A DNA stretch of 64,000 nucleotides, taken from contig NZ_AGSX01000125.1 of NCBI RefSeq assembly GCF_000235745.1, positions 1 through 64,000 of the forward strand, written 5' to 3'. The stretch is from Stutzerimonas stutzeri SDM-LAC. Lineage in GTDB: Bacteria > Pseudomonadota > Gammaproteobacteria > Pseudomonadales > Pseudomonadaceae. Under the pieces are notes generated by a model. It saw only the letters and a list, made by a program, of their open reading frames with translations. It did not search any database and had not been told where the DNA came from. The position numbers were made by a program, and so were the translations under genes. Positions 46,040 to 55,364 of this stretch are shown piece by piece; position 1 is the first letter of the stretch; every line of letters starts with the position of its first letter.

Positions 46040-47017
46040 ATGTCGCAGCGCATCCAGTTCAGTCAGCACGGTGGCCCTGAAGTCCTCGAACAGGTCGACG
46101 TCCCGGTCACGGCACCAGGTGCCGGTGAGGTTCGCGTGCGCAATCATGCGATCGGCCTTAACTTCATCGACACTTACTTCCGCAGTGGGCTTTACTCGCC
46201 GCCGAGCTTGCCGTCGGGCCTGGGCACCGAAGGTGCTGGTGTCGTCGAAGCGCTGGGTGAGGGCGTAGATGATTTCGCCGTGGGCGATCGCGTGGCTTAT
46301 GCCACCGGGCCATTGGGCGCATACGGCGAACACCACACGCTGCCGGCGCGGCATCTGGTCAAGCTGCCCGAAAGCGTGAGCTTCGAACAGGCGGCCTCGG
46401 TGATGCTCAAGGGCCTGACGACGCAATACCTGCTGCGCCAAACCTACGAGCTGAAAGCCGGAGAAACCATCCTGTTCCATGCGGCGGCGGGCGGTGTCGG
46501 ATCGATTGCTTGCCAGTGGGCCAAGGCCATCGGTGCCAAACTGATCGGCGTGGTCGGCTCAAAGGAAAAGGCTGAGCGCGCCAAGTCGCTGGGCGCCTGG
46601 GCAACCATCGACCGCACGCAGGAAGACGTCGTTCAGCGTGTGCTGGAGCTGACCGATGGCCAGAAATGTCCGGTGGTCTACGACTCGGTGGGCAAGAGCA
46701 GCTGGGACGTCTCGCTCGATTGTGTCGCCCCGCGTGGCCTGCTGGTCAGCTTCGGCAATGCCTCCGGCGCGGTGACGGGGGTCAACCTCGGTGTACTGGC
46801 CCAGAAGGGCTCGCTGTATGTCACGCGCCCGACTCTGGCCGGCTACGCCACCTCGGCCGAGCGCCTGCGAGACATGGCTGCCGAGCTGTTCGAGATGATC
46901 GCCAGCGGCAAGATCAAGGTCGAGATTGGCCAGCGCTACCCACTCGCCGACGCAGCCGAGGCGCAGCGCCAGCTCGCCGCAGGCAAGACGACCGGCTCGA
47001 CCATCCTCCTGCCCTGA
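46040..47017 (+). CDS. qor: NADPH:quinone oxidoreductase
   Basis: A 325-residue zinc-less medium-chain reductase. The substrate domain contains 'AIGLNFIDTYFRSGLY', the NADPH domain 'HAAAGGVGSIACQWAKAIGA' (A-A-x-G-x-x-G) and a C-terminal 'PLADAAEAQRQLAAGKTTGS'. The start at 46040 (MSQRIQ) has AGGAG 5 nt upstream; the frame is open antisense to hemF for long but without coding character. Order qor-hemF-aroE matches Pseudomonas. Confidence 0.95.
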   Translation: MSQRIQFSQHGGPEVLEQVDVPVTAPGAGEVRVRNHAIGLNFIDTYFRSGLYSPPSLPSGLGTEGAGVVEALGEGVDDFAVGDRVAYATGPLGAYGEHHTLPARHLVKLPESVSFEQAASVMLKGLTTQYLLRQTYELKAGETILFHAAAGGVGSIACQWAKAIGAKLIGVVGSKEKAERAKSLGAWATIDRTQEDVVQRVLELTDGQKCPVVYDSVGKSSWDVSLDCVAPRGLLVSFGNASGAVTGVNLGVLAQKGSLYVTRPTLAGYATSAERLRDMAAELFEMIASGKIKVEIGQRYPLADAAEAQRQLAAGKTTGSTILLP

Positions 47018-47053
47018 GCTGACAGGCGTATGGCACCCTGACGCCCGCTGGCG

Positions 47054-47611
47054 TCAGGATGCGCGGATGACTTCGCCGTTGCATATATCGCGAATGGTGG
47101 AGGGGTTTTTACGTCCGCCCAGGCTGCCGCCAAGTACGCCGTCGAGCTCACCTGGAAAGTACTGCTCGACGCGTAGACGCGAGCGCGCCGAAGGTCGGCC
47201 GGCCGGGTTGGCCGATGTGGAGACCAATGGGCCGGTCAGGGCGCATAGCCTAGCCACCAGCGGGTGGTCGGTCACACGAAGCGCCACGCTGTGGTGCTCG
47301 CCGGTGATCCAGTCCGGCAAACGATTACGATGCGGGACCAGCCAGGTGTTCGGCCCCGGCCAGCTGCCAACCAAGCGATCCAGCCAGCGTTCAGGCAGAT
47401 CATCCAGCAGAAAATCGAACTGTTCGATGCAATCGGCAACCAGGATCAGTCCTTTCTCCACCGGACGCTCTTTCAAGGCGAGGAGTCGGTGGACCGCATC
47501 GCTGTCCCAGGGATCACAGCCCAGCCCCCACACCGCCTCGGTCGGATAAGCGATCACTCCGCCACGTCTGACCACCCGCGCCGCCTGTTGCACTCGCCAA
47601 TTGCCGACCAT
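47054..47611 (-). CDS. tsaC: Threonylcarbamoyl-AMP synthase
   Basis: A 185-residue YrdC/Sua5-domain protein making threonylcarbamoyl-AMP for t6A37 in ANN-decoding tRNAs. '[17 protein letters not shown]', '[15 protein letters not shown]', '[11 protein letters not shown]' and '[14 protein letters not shown]' are the family motifs (KRP loop and S-T-S-A-N). The start at 47611 (MVGNWRV); the frame is open 13 codons upstream. Located after dprA as usual in gammaproteobacteria. Confidence 0.95.
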   Translation of the reverse strand: MVGNWRVQQAARVVRRGGVIAYPTEAVWGLGCDPWDSDAVHRLLALKERPVEKGLILVADCIEQFDFLLDDLPERWLDRLVGSWPGPNTWLVPHRNRLPDWITGEHHSVALRVTDHPLVARLCALTGPLVSTSANPAGRPSARSRLRVEQYFPGELDGVLGGSLGGRKNPSTIRDICNGEVIRAS

Positions 47612-47674
47612 TGCCACCTCCGCTGAGACTGATCGGCGAAGTGTACCCAAGCGCTAATAGCAGCACAGCAGCCC

Positions 47675-48766
47675 TCAACCCGCGCAGGCGGTCCAGCGGC
47701 CATTCTCGCAAGCGACCAGCCCCTCGATTTCCAGCTCGGTGAGTTCGGCGAGGATGTGTGACAGAGGCTGATCGACGGCGTCGGCCAGCGCCTCGCTGCT
47801 CATAGGCGCGGCATGCAGCTGGGCGATCAGCGGGTGGGTTGGCTCGGATCGTTGCGCTTCGGCTGTGACCGGCGATTGCTGCCAGCCACGCAAGGCCTGC
47901 AATACGTCCTCGACACTTTCCACCAGCGCCGCGCCCTGGCGGATCAGCTGGTGGCAGCCACGGGCGCCGGGATGGTGGATCGAGCCAGGAATTGCGTAGA
48001 CCTCTCGGCCCTGTTCGGCAGCCAGGCGGGCGGTGATCAGCGAGCCGCTCGAAGGGCTCGCCTCGACTACCAGCACACCCAATGACAAGCCACTGATGAT
48101 TCGATTGCGGCGAGGGAAGTTGGCGGCCTGCGGTGGGCAATCGAGCGGCAGTTCGGATACCACTGCACCACCGCCCTCGACGATTCTCGCGGCCAACCCC
48201 AGATGGCGACGCGGATACAGCTGCTTGAGCCCGGTACCCAGCACCGCGATGGTCTTGCCGCCGACGTCCAGTGCACCCTGATGCGCGGCACCATCGATAC
48301 CCAACGCCAGCCCGCTGGTAATCACGAAACCACCGCGTGCCAGGCTGCGCGCAAAGGCCGTAGCATTATCCAGTCCCGGCCGGGAGGCACGTCGACTGCC
48401 GACCATGGCCAGCTGCGGTCGCTCCAGTAGGCTTGGATCACCCTCGATGAACAATAACGGCGGGGCGTCCGGCAGCTCCTCCAGTAACCCGGGATACGCC
48501 GGGTCATCCCACATCAGCAGGTGATGCCCCGGTGCTTCCAGCCAGTTGAGGCTGGCTGCGGCTCGCTCACGTATGACCGGGCTGCGCCTGGCTTCGGCGC
48601 AACTGGCCGGCAAACCCAGCGAGCGCCATGCCGCGGCAGGCGCACTGAGCGCAGAAGACGCATCGGGAAAGGCCGTAAGCAATCTGTGCAGGCGACGCGG
48701 ACCGAGCTCCGGCAACAGGTGCAGGCGCAGGCGCGCTTCCAGTTCGGCAGGGGAAATCGAGGGCAT
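47675..48766 (-). CDS. dprA: DNA processing protein DprA
   Basis: A 363-residue RecA-loading single-strand DNA-binding protein for natural transformation. N-terminal SAM-like region, Rossmann-like core with 'MVGSRRASRPG', 'SGLALGIDGAAHQGAL', 'VLGTGLKQLYP' and 'FPRRNRIISGLS', and a C-terminal winged helix. P. stutzeri strains are naturally transformable, which fits. The start at 48766 (MPSISPAE) has AAGGA upstream. Confidence 0.95.
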   Translation of the reverse strand: MPSISPAELEARLRLHLLPELGPRRLHRLLTAFPDASSALSAPAAAWRSLGLPASCAEARRSPVIRERAAASLNWLEAPGHHLLMWDDPAYPGLLEELPDAPPLLFIEGDPSLLERPQLAMVGSRRASRPGLDNATAFARSLARGGFVITSGLALGIDGAAHQGALDVGGKTIAVLGTGLKQLYPRRHLGLAARIVEGGGAVVSELPLDCPPQAANFPRRNRIISGLSLGVLVVEASPSSGSLITARLAAEQGREVYAIPGSIHHPGARGCHQLIRQGAALVESVEDVLQALRGWQQSPVTAEAQRSEPTHPLIAQLHAAPMSSEALADAVDQPLSHILAELTELEIEGLVACENGRWTACAG

Positions 48767-48824
48767 ACGAACAGTCCTTGTCTCGTCGCAGCGCATCCAT
48801 GCGGTGCTGTTCAGCTAGAAATGA

Positions 48825-48847
48825 CAAGCCCCGCGATGCGGGGCTTG
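48825..48847 (-). terminator. Hairpin between LysM gene and dprA
   Basis: CAAGCCCCGC and GCGGGGCTTG make a perfect 10-bp stem with a 3-nt loop, 5 bp after the LysM gene stop. A T-containing tail follows on the minus strand. Confidence 0.75.
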
Positions 48848-48852
48848 GGGTA

Positions 48853-49878
48853 TCAGGGGTTGCGGACCTTATCCATCACCGACAGCGAGCGAGTCGCCTG
48901 CAGGACCAGGCCGTAGCTGAGCTTGTCGTAGGTGCGGAAGACCATCAGCAGGCCCGAACGCTCGTCCGGAATCTTGACGTTTTCGCCGGTAACCCGGTCG
49001 CGCACGGTTTCGCCGGTCTTGTACACGGCCAGCACATTGCCCACTTTAAGTCCGTCACGCGCGCCCCGGTTCAGGGTCACCACATCGAACTGGCCGATCT
49101 GCGTCACGCCACGCGGCACGTCGAGGATCACGCCGTTGACTTCGCCTTCCGGCTCACTCGGCATGAAGGTCGAATTCACTGCACGCTCTTCGCTGGGGAA
49201 CAGGCGGTCGCCGATGCGCGCTTCCTGGGTGACACGCGTGAGCATCATGGTGGCGATGTCGCCCTCCATGTCGAGCAGCTCGGCGGTGCCTACGTCGTCG
49301 GCATTGATGCCCAGAAACTCCTCGGTCTCAGGGTCCACATAGGTCTTGCCCTGACGGAAGATGCCGTAGACAGCGATGTCGTCCTGGAAATCGCCGCGGC
49401 CGTAGACGCGGTCGCCAGAGCCACTGATCACGCGCTCGGCATTGCCGGCAACGATATAGGGCGCGGCCTCGAATTCGGCGGCGCTGTCGACGATGCGGTT
49501 GCTCAGCAAAAAGCTGTTGATGGCTTCCAGCGGGATGGTGCTGATCGCCTCGGCCATGGGCGTGGTGCGAACGGTGGGGGAGAGCTTGATCGTCCCGCGC
49601 GACGCGCCACGGTTGAGCATGATGCGCGGTTGGCCGTCGATGTACACCAGGCTAAGGCTGTCGCCAGGGTAGATCAGGTGTGGGTTTTCGACTTGCGGGT
49701 TGGCGTGCCAGAGTTCCGGCCACTTCCAGGGTTCGCTGAGGAAGCGACCGGATATGTCCCAGAGTGTGTCGCCTTTCACTACGGTGTACTGCTCCGGATG
49801 GTCATCCTTGAGCTGTACAGCGGCGTGCGCCATGCCGCCAACCGCCACCAGCAGCAGGGCGAGTAGTGATTTCCTCAT
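48853..49878 (-). CDS. LysM peptidoglycan-binding protein
   Basis: A 341-residue exported protein. Signal peptide ending 'GGMAHA', one N-terminal LysM ('YTVVKGDTLWDISGRFL', then 'NPHLIYPGDSL'), and a long C-terminal domain conserved in Pseudomonas next to dprA. It presumably binds cell wall in the periplasm. The start at 49878 (MRKSLL) has AAGGGA upstream. Divergent from def. Confidence 0.9.
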   Translation of the reverse strand: MRKSLLALLLVAVGGMAHAAVQLKDDHPEQYTVVKGDTLWDISGRFLSEPWKWPELWHANPQVENPHLIYPGDSLSLVYIDGQPRIMLNRGASRGTIKLSPTVRTTPMAEAISTIPLEAINSFLLSNRIVDSAAEFEAAPYIVAGNAERVISGSGDRVYGRGDFQDDIAVYGIFRQGKTYVDPETEEFLGINADDVGTAELLDMEGDIATMMLTRVTQEARIGDRLFPSEERAVNSTFMPSEPEGEVNGVILDVPRGVTQIGQFDVVTLNRGARDGLKVGNVLAVYKTGETVRDRVTGENVKIPDERSGLLMVFRTYDKLSYGLVLQATRSLSVMDKVRNP

Positions 49879-50026
49879 GTGGTGAATCCCTTTATGATGT
49901 GCTTTCACGTAAAGCGCCCTAGCGCCGCAGAAACCCTTGTGGAAAGCGGCGTTAAGCCGTTTACAAGCTGCTCGGCATCTTAGCAGCGGCTTTTGACTTT
50001 ATTCCATAAGTGCATCACAAACGCAT

Positions 50027-50533
50027 ATGGCAATCCTGAACATCCTAGAATTTCCCGATCCGCGCCTGCGCACCATCGCTAAACCGGTGGAGGAGGTCGA
50101 TGACGGCATACGTCAGCTGATCGACGATATGTTCGAGACCATGTACGACGCCCCTGGCATCGGCCTGGCCGCGACGCAGGTCAATGTGCACAAGCGCGTG
50201 GTGGTGATGGACCTGTCCGAAGACAAGACCGAGCCGCGAGTCTTCATCAATCCCGAGTTCGAGTTTCTCACCGACGAGATGGAGCAGTACCAGGAAGGTT
50301 GCCTGTCGGTTCCGGGATTCTATGAGAACGTCGACCGGCCGCAGAAGGTCAAGATCAAGGCGCTGGACCGCGATGGCCAGCCCTACGAGCTGATCGCCGA
50401 AGGGTTGCTCGCCGTCTGTATCCAGCACGAATGCGATCACCTCAACGGAAAGCTGTTCGTCGACTATCTATCCAATCTCAAGCGCGACCGGATCAAGAAG
50501 AAGCTGGAAAAGCTTCACCGTCAGCAGGCTTGA
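50027..50533 (+). CDS. def: Peptide deformylase
   Basis: A 168-residue metallohydrolase removing formyl groups from nascent proteins. The three motifs are present: 'GIGLAATQV', 'EGCLSVPG' (metal Cys) and 'QHECDHLNG' (two His and catalytic Glu). Followed by fmt, its formylation counterpart, after a 209-bp gap filled by a MITE-like element. Confidence 0.98.
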   Translation: MAILNILEFPDPRLRTIAKPVEEVDDGIRQLIDDMFETMYDAPGIGLAATQVNVHKRVVVMDLSEDKTEPRVFINPEFEFLTDEMEQYQEGCLSVPGFYENVDRPQKVKIKALDRDGQPYELIAEGLLAVCIQHECDHLNGKLFVDYLSNLKRDRIKKKLEKLHRQQA

Positions 50534-50549
50534 TCTATCACCTCAGAGG

Positions 50550-50718
50550 CTTGCAGCGCAGGCTGCTTGAAAACGTAGCGAGCGAAGGTCAGGCAAGGAC
50601 TAGGCGTCCCCGCAAAACAGGCGAAAAAGCGCAGTTTACGAGTTGTAAATGAGCATTTTGAGGCTGTTTTTAACGCAGCATGACCGAGCGCAGTAGTTTT
50701 CATGCAGCCTGCAGCAAG
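50550..50718. repeat. MITE-like inverted-repeat element between def and fmt
   Basis: The ends at 50558-50574 (GCAGGCTGCTTGAAAAC) and 50696-50712 are reverse complements at 16 of 17 positions. Extending outward with a small gap they pair over about 23 bp. The about 169-bp element has no coding capacity and fills almost the whole def-fmt gap. I recall similar AT-rich-core segments repeated in Pseudomonas genomes, but a second copy is not in this window. Confidence 0.65.
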
Positions 50719-50742
50719 CCTTTTTCATTGAAGAGTCCTTCT

Positions 50743-51672
50743 ATGCGCATCGTTTTCGCCGGCACGCCGGAATTCGCCGCTCAGCATCTACAAGCCCTGC
50801 TCGACGCCAAGCGTCAGGTCGTGGCGGTGTATACGCAGCCGGATCGCCCGGCGGGCCGGGGTCAGAAACTGATGCCCAGCCCCGTCAAGCAGCTCGCGCT
50901 GCAGCATGAGATTCCGGTTTATCAACCACAGACCCTCCGCGACCCCGCTGCGCAGGCGGAACTGGCGGGCTTGCAGGCGGACCTGATGATCGTAGTCGCG
51001 TATGGCTTGATCCTGCCGCAGGCCGTGCTGGACATGCCGCGCCTGGGCTGTATCAACAGCCACGCCTCGTTGCTGCCACGTTGGCGGGGCGCCGCGCCGA
51101 TTCAGCGCGCGATCGAAGCGGGCGATGCCGAATCCGGCGTGACCGTCATGCAGATGGAAGCGGGGCTGGACACCGGACCGATGCTGCTCAAGGTCCGCAC
51201 ACCAATCACCGCGCAGGATACCGGCGGCGCCCTACATGATCGGCTGGCTGAGCTCGGCTCGCGTGCCGTGATCGACGCGGCAGCGGCGCTGGAAGCCGGC
51301 ACATTGAAAGGCGAAATCCAGGACGACAGCCTGGCTACCTATGCACACAAGCTGAACAAGGACGAAGCGCGCCTCGACTGGCAGCGACCCGCAGTTGAGC
51401 TTGAGCGCCTGGTTCGGGCGTTCCATCCCTGGCCGATCTGCCACAGCAGCCTCGACGGTGCGCCGGTGAAAATTCACGCCTCGCAATTATCCTCAGGTCA
51501 GGGCGCGCCGGGCCAGATCATCGAAGCAAGCAAGGACGGCCTGGTGGTTGCCTGTGGCGAGGGTTCGCTGACGCTCACGCGCCTGCAACTCCCGGGCGGC
51601 AAGGCGCTGGCCGTCAGCGACCTGTTCAATAGCCGCCGCGAACAGTTCGCCGTCGGCAAGGCGTTCGAATAA
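50743..51672 (+). CDS. fmt: Methionyl-tRNA formyltransferase
   Basis: A 309-residue enzyme formylating initiator Met-tRNA. N-terminal '[19 protein letters not shown]', catalytic region '[20 protein letters not shown]' (S-L-L-P-x-x-R-G) and C-terminal OB-like domain. The start at 50743 fits the conserved MRIVFAGTP; the ribosome site is weak and the MITE-like element ends just before it. Its TAA overlaps the rsmB ATG by 1 nt. Confidence 0.97.
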   Translation: MRIVFAGTPEFAAQHLQALLDAKRQVVAVYTQPDRPAGRGQKLMPSPVKQLALQHEIPVYQPQTLRDPAAQAELAGLQADLMIVVAYGLILPQAVLDMPRLGCINSHASLLPRWRGAAPIQRAIEAGDAESGVTVMQMEAGLDTGPMLLKVRTPITAQDTGGALHDRLAELGSRAVIDAAAALEAGTLKGEIQDDSLATYAHKLNKDEARLDWQRPAVELERLVRAFHPWPICHSSLDGAPVKIHASQLSSGQGAPGQIIEASKDGLVVACGEGSLTLTRLQLPGGKALAVSDLFNSRREQFAVGKAFE

Positions 51673-53000
51673 TGTCGATGAATCCACGCCTCGCCGCAGC
51701 GCGCGCACTGGCCGTGGTGCTGTCCGGCAAGGCCTCGCTGAACAGCAGCCTGCCCGACGTACTGGCCAAGGTGGATGCGCGTGATCGCGGCCTGACCCAG
51801 GAACTGGCGTTCGGCACTGCCCGCTGGCAGCCGCGTCTGTCAGGCCTTGCCGAGCGCTTGCTGCAGAAGCCCTTCAAGGCCGCCGACCGCGATGTCGAAG
51901 CCTTGCTGCTGGTCGGCCTGTACCAGTTGTTCTACACCCGCATTCCACCGCACGCCGCCATTGGCGAAACCGTTGGCTGCGCGGAGAAGCTGAAAAAGCC
52001 TTGGGCAAAAGGCCTGCTCAACGCGGTGCTGCGCAACGCCCAGCGGGACGGTGAAGCGCTGTTCGCCGAACTGGAACGCGACCCGGTGATTCGTGTTGCC
52101 CATCCGCGCTGGCTGCAGAAGTCGCTCAAGGCCCATTGGCCAGAGCACTGGGAAGCGATCTGCGCGGCGAACAACCTGCATCCGCCGATGATGCTGCGGG
52201 TCAATCATCGCCAGGTCGAGCGCGATGCCTATCTTGCGGAGTTGCGGGAAGCCGGCATCGAAGCCCTCCCCTGCAGCCACAGCGAAGATGGCATTCGGCT
52301 GGCTGCAGCCTGCAATGTGACGCAGCTACCCGGTTTTGCCGACGGGCGCATCAGCGTGCAGGACGAAGCGGCACAACTCGCTGCGGGACTGCTCGACCTC
52401 GCCCCCGGTCAACGGGTGTTGGACGCCTGCTGCGCCCCCGGCGGCAAGACCTGCCACATCCTCGAACGCGAACCTGCGCTGGCTGAGGTCATCGCCTTGG
52501 ATCTGGAGCCGAAACGTTTGCAGCGCGTCCGGGAAAACCTCGCTCGCTTGCAGCTCGACGCCAAGCTGGTGGCAGCCGACGCGCGAGCCACCGACGCCTG
52601 GTGGGACGGCCAACTCTTCCAGCGGATCCTGCTCGACGCGCCGTGCTCAGCCACCGGTGTGATCCGCCGACATCCGGACATCAAACTGGCGCGCCAGGCC
52701 GACGACATCGCGCCACTGGCCGCGCTGCAGGGCGAAATGCTCGACGCGCTGTGGCCGACCCTGGCCGTCGGCGGGATTCTGCTCTACGCAACCTGTTCGG
52801 TGCTGCCAACCGAAAACCGTGAGGTGATCGAAGCCTTCCTCTCACGCACATCGGGCGCGCGGGAGCTGGACCTGCCCAAGGGTTTCGGCCTCGAGCAGCC
52901 ACACGGGCGCCAGCTGTTGCCCCAGAGCGATGGCCACGACGGCTTCTACTACGCCAAATTGATAAAAGTCGCGGCCCAACCCAATGGCCGACAATCCTAA
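51672..53000 (+). CDS. rsmB: 16S rRNA (cytosine967-C5)-methyltransferase
   Basis: A 442-residue protein: NusB-like N-terminal domain (about 1-140) and a SAM-dependent domain with '[12 protein letters not shown]', '[17 protein letters not shown]' (first Cys) and '[13 protein letters not shown]' (catalytic Cys). The start at 51672 is 1 nt overlapped with the fmt stop (TAATG). Confidence 0.97.
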   Translation: MSMNPRLAAARALAVVLSGKASLNSSLPDVLAKVDARDRGLTQELAFGTARWQPRLSGLAERLLQKPFKAADRDVEALLLVGLYQLFYTRIPPHAAIGETVGCAEKLKKPWAKGLLNAVLRNAQRDGEALFAELERDPVIRVAHPRWLQKSLKAHWPEHWEAICAANNLHPPMMLRVNHRQVERDAYLAELREAGIEALPCSHSEDGIRLAAACNVTQLPGFADGRISVQDEAAQLAAGLLDLAPGQRVLDACCAPGGKTCHILEREPALAEVIALDLEPKRLQRVRENLARLQLDAKLVAADARATDAWWDGQLFQRILLDAPCSATGVIRRHPDIKLARQADDIAPLAALQGEMLDALWPTLAVGGILLYATCSVLPTENREVIEAFLSRTSGARELDLPKGFGLEQPHGRQLLPQSDGHDGFYYAKLIKVAAQPNGRQS

Positions 53001-53072
53001 GGTGGGCCAGACGCCAACGTCTCGGCTACCCCATGCTGTGGCGGTTACCAGCCGCCTTTCAGGAGCGATCGC

Positions 53073-54446
53073 GTGAAGATCATCATTCTCGGCGCAGGGC
53101 AGGTGGGCGGTACGCTTGCCGAAAATCTCGCCAGTGAAGCCAACGACATCACGGTGGTCGACACTGACGCCGATCGCCTGCGCGATCTAGGCGATCGGCT
53201 GGACATTCGCACCGTGGTGGGTCGCGGCTCATTCCCGACGGTACTGCGCCAGGCAGGTGCCGATGACGCCGACATGCTGGTCGCGGTAACCAACAGCGAT
53301 GAAACCAACATGGTCGCCTGTCAGGTCGCCTACACGCTGTTTCATACGCCGACCAAGATCGCCCGGGTTCGCGAGTCGGTGTATCTCACTCGCTCGGGCC
53401 TGTTCAGCAACGAAGCGATTCCGGTCGACGTATTGATCAGCCCCGAACAGGTGGTCACCAACTACATCAAGCGCCTGATCGAACACCCCGGCTCGCTGCA
53501 GGTGATCGACTTCGCCGGCGGCAAGGCCCAGCTGGTCGCAGTGCGCGCGTACTATGGCGGGCCGCTGGTGGGCCAGGAGTTGCGCCAGATCCGCAAACAC
53601 ATGCCCAATGTCGACACGCGTGTGGCGGCGATCTTCCGGCGCAATCAGGCCATCCTGCCCCAGGGCGATACGGTCATCGAAGCGGACGATGAGGTGTTCT
53701 TCATCGCCGCCCGTGGGCATATCCGCGCAGTAATGAGCGAGATGCGTCGGCTGGATGATAACTACAAACGCATCGTCATCGCGGGCGGCGGGCACATCGG
53801 CGAGCGCCTCGCCGAAGCCATCGAGAGCCGCTACCAGGTGAAGATCATCGAGATGAGCCCGGCGCGCTGCCGCTACCTTTCCGACACGCTGGACAGCACC
53901 ATCATCCTTCAGGGCAGCGCCTCTGATCGCGACCTGCTGGTGGAAGAGAATATCAACGATGCGGACGTCTTCCTGGCGCTGACCAACGATGACGAGGCCA
54001 ACATCATGTCCTCGCTGCTGGCCAAGCGTCTCGGTGCGCGCAAGGTGATGTGCATCATCAACAACCCGGCCTATGTCGATCTGGTCCAGGGCGGCGAGAT
54101 CGACATTGCCATCAGTCCGCAGCTGGCCACGATCGGCACCTTGCTGACCCACGTGCGCCGCGGCGATATCGTCAGCGCTCATTCCTTGCGCCGTGGAGCG
54201 GCCGAAGCCATCGAGGTGATCGCCCACGGTGACTCGCGTTCGAGCAAGGTGGTTGGCCGCGCCATTAGCAAGATTGCCTTGCCGCCCGGCACTAGCATCG
54301 GCGCAGTGATCCGTGACGAAGAGGTGTTGATTGCGCATGACAACACGGTGATCGAGTCAGGCGATCACGTGATTCTGTTTCTCGTCGACAAGAAGCATAT
54401 CCGCGATGTGGAACGCCTGTTCCAGGCGGGGCTTACCTTCTTCTAA
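53073..54446 (+). CDS. trkA: Trk potassium uptake regulator TrkA
   Basis: A 457-residue peripheral membrane protein with two tandem RCK units. Nucleotide-binding loops are '[13 protein letters not shown]' near the start and '[13 protein letters not shown]' near 230, each followed by a C-terminal RCK_C lobe. It gates TrkH/TrkG. Starts with GTG at 53073, with AGGAG upstream. Trk channels are not in the window. Order rsmB-trkA is standard. Confidence 0.97.
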   Translation: MKIIILGAGQVGGTLAENLASEANDITVVDTDADRLRDLGDRLDIRTVVGRGSFPTVLRQAGADDADMLVAVTNSDETNMVACQVAYTLFHTPTKIARVRESVYLTRSGLFSNEAIPVDVLISPEQVVTNYIKRLIEHPGSLQVIDFAGGKAQLVAVRAYYGGPLVGQELRQIRKHMPNVDTRVAAIFRRNQAILPQGDTVIEADDEVFFIAARGHIRAVMSEMRRLDDNYKRIVIAGGGHIGERLAEAIESRYQVKIIEMSPARCRYLSDTLDSTIILQGSASDRDLLVEENINDADVFLALTNDDEANIMSSLLAKRLGARKVMCIINNPAYVDLVQGGEIDIAISPQLATIGTLLTHVRRGDIVSAHSLRRGAAEAIEVIAHGDSRSSKVVGRAISKIALPPGTSIGAVIRDEEVLIAHDNTVIESGDHVILFLVDKKHIRDVERLFQAGLTFF

Positions 54447-54467
54447 CGGGCAAACGCTGATGCGCTG

Positions 54468-54499
54468 ACCGCTCGGCCTGTACTCGCAGGCCGAGCGGT
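54468..54499. terminator. Bidirectional hairpin between trkA and yhhQ
   Basis: ACCGCTCGGCCTG (54468-54480) pairs perfectly with 54487-54499 over 13 bp with a 6-nt loop. It lies between convergent genes and could terminate both, although no long T-run is present. Confidence 0.7.
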
Positions 54500-54515
54500 A
54501 GCATGCCGGGATGCC

Positions 54516-55169
54516 TTAAGCCGTCGCCGTCCGCTGGCCGGGCAAGAGCCGCACAATCGCATTCAGCAACATGCCGTATAGCGGCACGAACAGCACCAGG
54601 CTGATGATCAGTTTGATCACATAATCGACGCTGGCGATTTCCACCCAGTTCGCCGCCATGAAGGGATCGTCGCTGTGCCAGAAGGCGATCGAGAAGAACA
54701 GAAAGGTGTCCAGCAGGTTGCCGAAAATCGTGGACGCACTCGGCGCGATCCACCACTGGCGCATGCGCCGCAGCCGGTCGAACACCTGGATATCGACGAT
54801 CTGGCCGAATGCATAGGCGAGGAAGCTGGCGACCGCAATGCGGAACACGAACAGGTTGAACTCGCCCAGCGCCGCGAACCCACCAAAAACGCCCTGGTGA
54901 AACAGCACCGAGACCACGTAGGAGGCGAGCAGCGCCGGGATCATTACCTGGGCGATGACCCGGCGCGCCGGGCCCTTGCCGAGCAAGCGCACGGTCAGGT
55001 CAGTGGCGAGAAAGATGAACGGGAAACTGAACGCGCCCCAGGTGGTGTGCCAGCCGAACAGAGTGATCGGCAGCTGCACCAGATAATTGCTGGCGATGAT
55101 GATGAGGATGTGAAACGCGATCAAACCGGCCAGGGTGGCTCGGCGGACCGATGAAGGGAGCTGCAACAT
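54516..55169 (-). CDS. yhhQ: Queuosine precursor transporter YhhQ
   Basis: A 217-residue inner-membrane protein of COG1738 with about six helices: 'ATLAGLIAFHILIIIASNYLV', 'FSFPFIFLATDLTVRLLG', 'FLAYAFGQIVDIQVFDRLR' and 'FGNLLDTFLFFSIAFW' are family blocks. E. coli YhhQ imports preQ0/preQ1. The start at 55169 (MLQLPSSV) uses AAGGAAA, which lies inside a predicted preQ1-I pseudoknot, so translation should fall when preQ1 is plentiful. Confidence 0.92.
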   Translation of the reverse strand: MLQLPSSVRRATLAGLIAFHILIIIASNYLVQLPITLFGWHTTWGAFSFPFIFLATDLTVRLLGKGPARRVIAQVMIPALLASYVVSVLFHQGVFGGFAALGEFNLFVFRIAVASFLAYAFGQIVDIQVFDRLRRMRQWWIAPSASTIFGNLLDTFLFFSIAFWHSDDPFMAANWVEIASVDYVIKLIISLVLFVPLYGMLLNAIVRLLPGQRTATA

Positions 55170-55176
55170 GGCATTT

Positions 55177-55209
55177 CCTTTTTGAGGTGATGGGGTTAGG
55201 GAACCCATT
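55177..55209 (-). promoter_or_regulatory. preQ1-I riboswitch upstream of yhhQ
   Basis: On the minus strand AUGGG (55208-55204) pairs with CCCAU (55194-55190) as P1. The loop starts UUC and continues CCU (55200-55198), which pairs with AGG (55179-55177) after an A-rich linker CACCUCAAAA. This is the H-type pseudoknot of preQ1 class I: P1, loop UUC, P1', A-rich tail, P2'. The P2' strand is part of the ribosome site of yhhQ, implying translational OFF control. Confidence 0.72.
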
Positions 55210-55364
55210 GCCGTGCCGATATGGCCCGAGCGGCGCGCATTCTAGTGGCATTTCAACCTGGCGGATAGCATGCCCGGTCGGAATGCCTTAGACGGCTGGC
55301 CGCTCTGCCGAGGCCAATCAGCCGACGCAGCCGTCTTCACGGCCTTCGATGGATATCCGACTGG

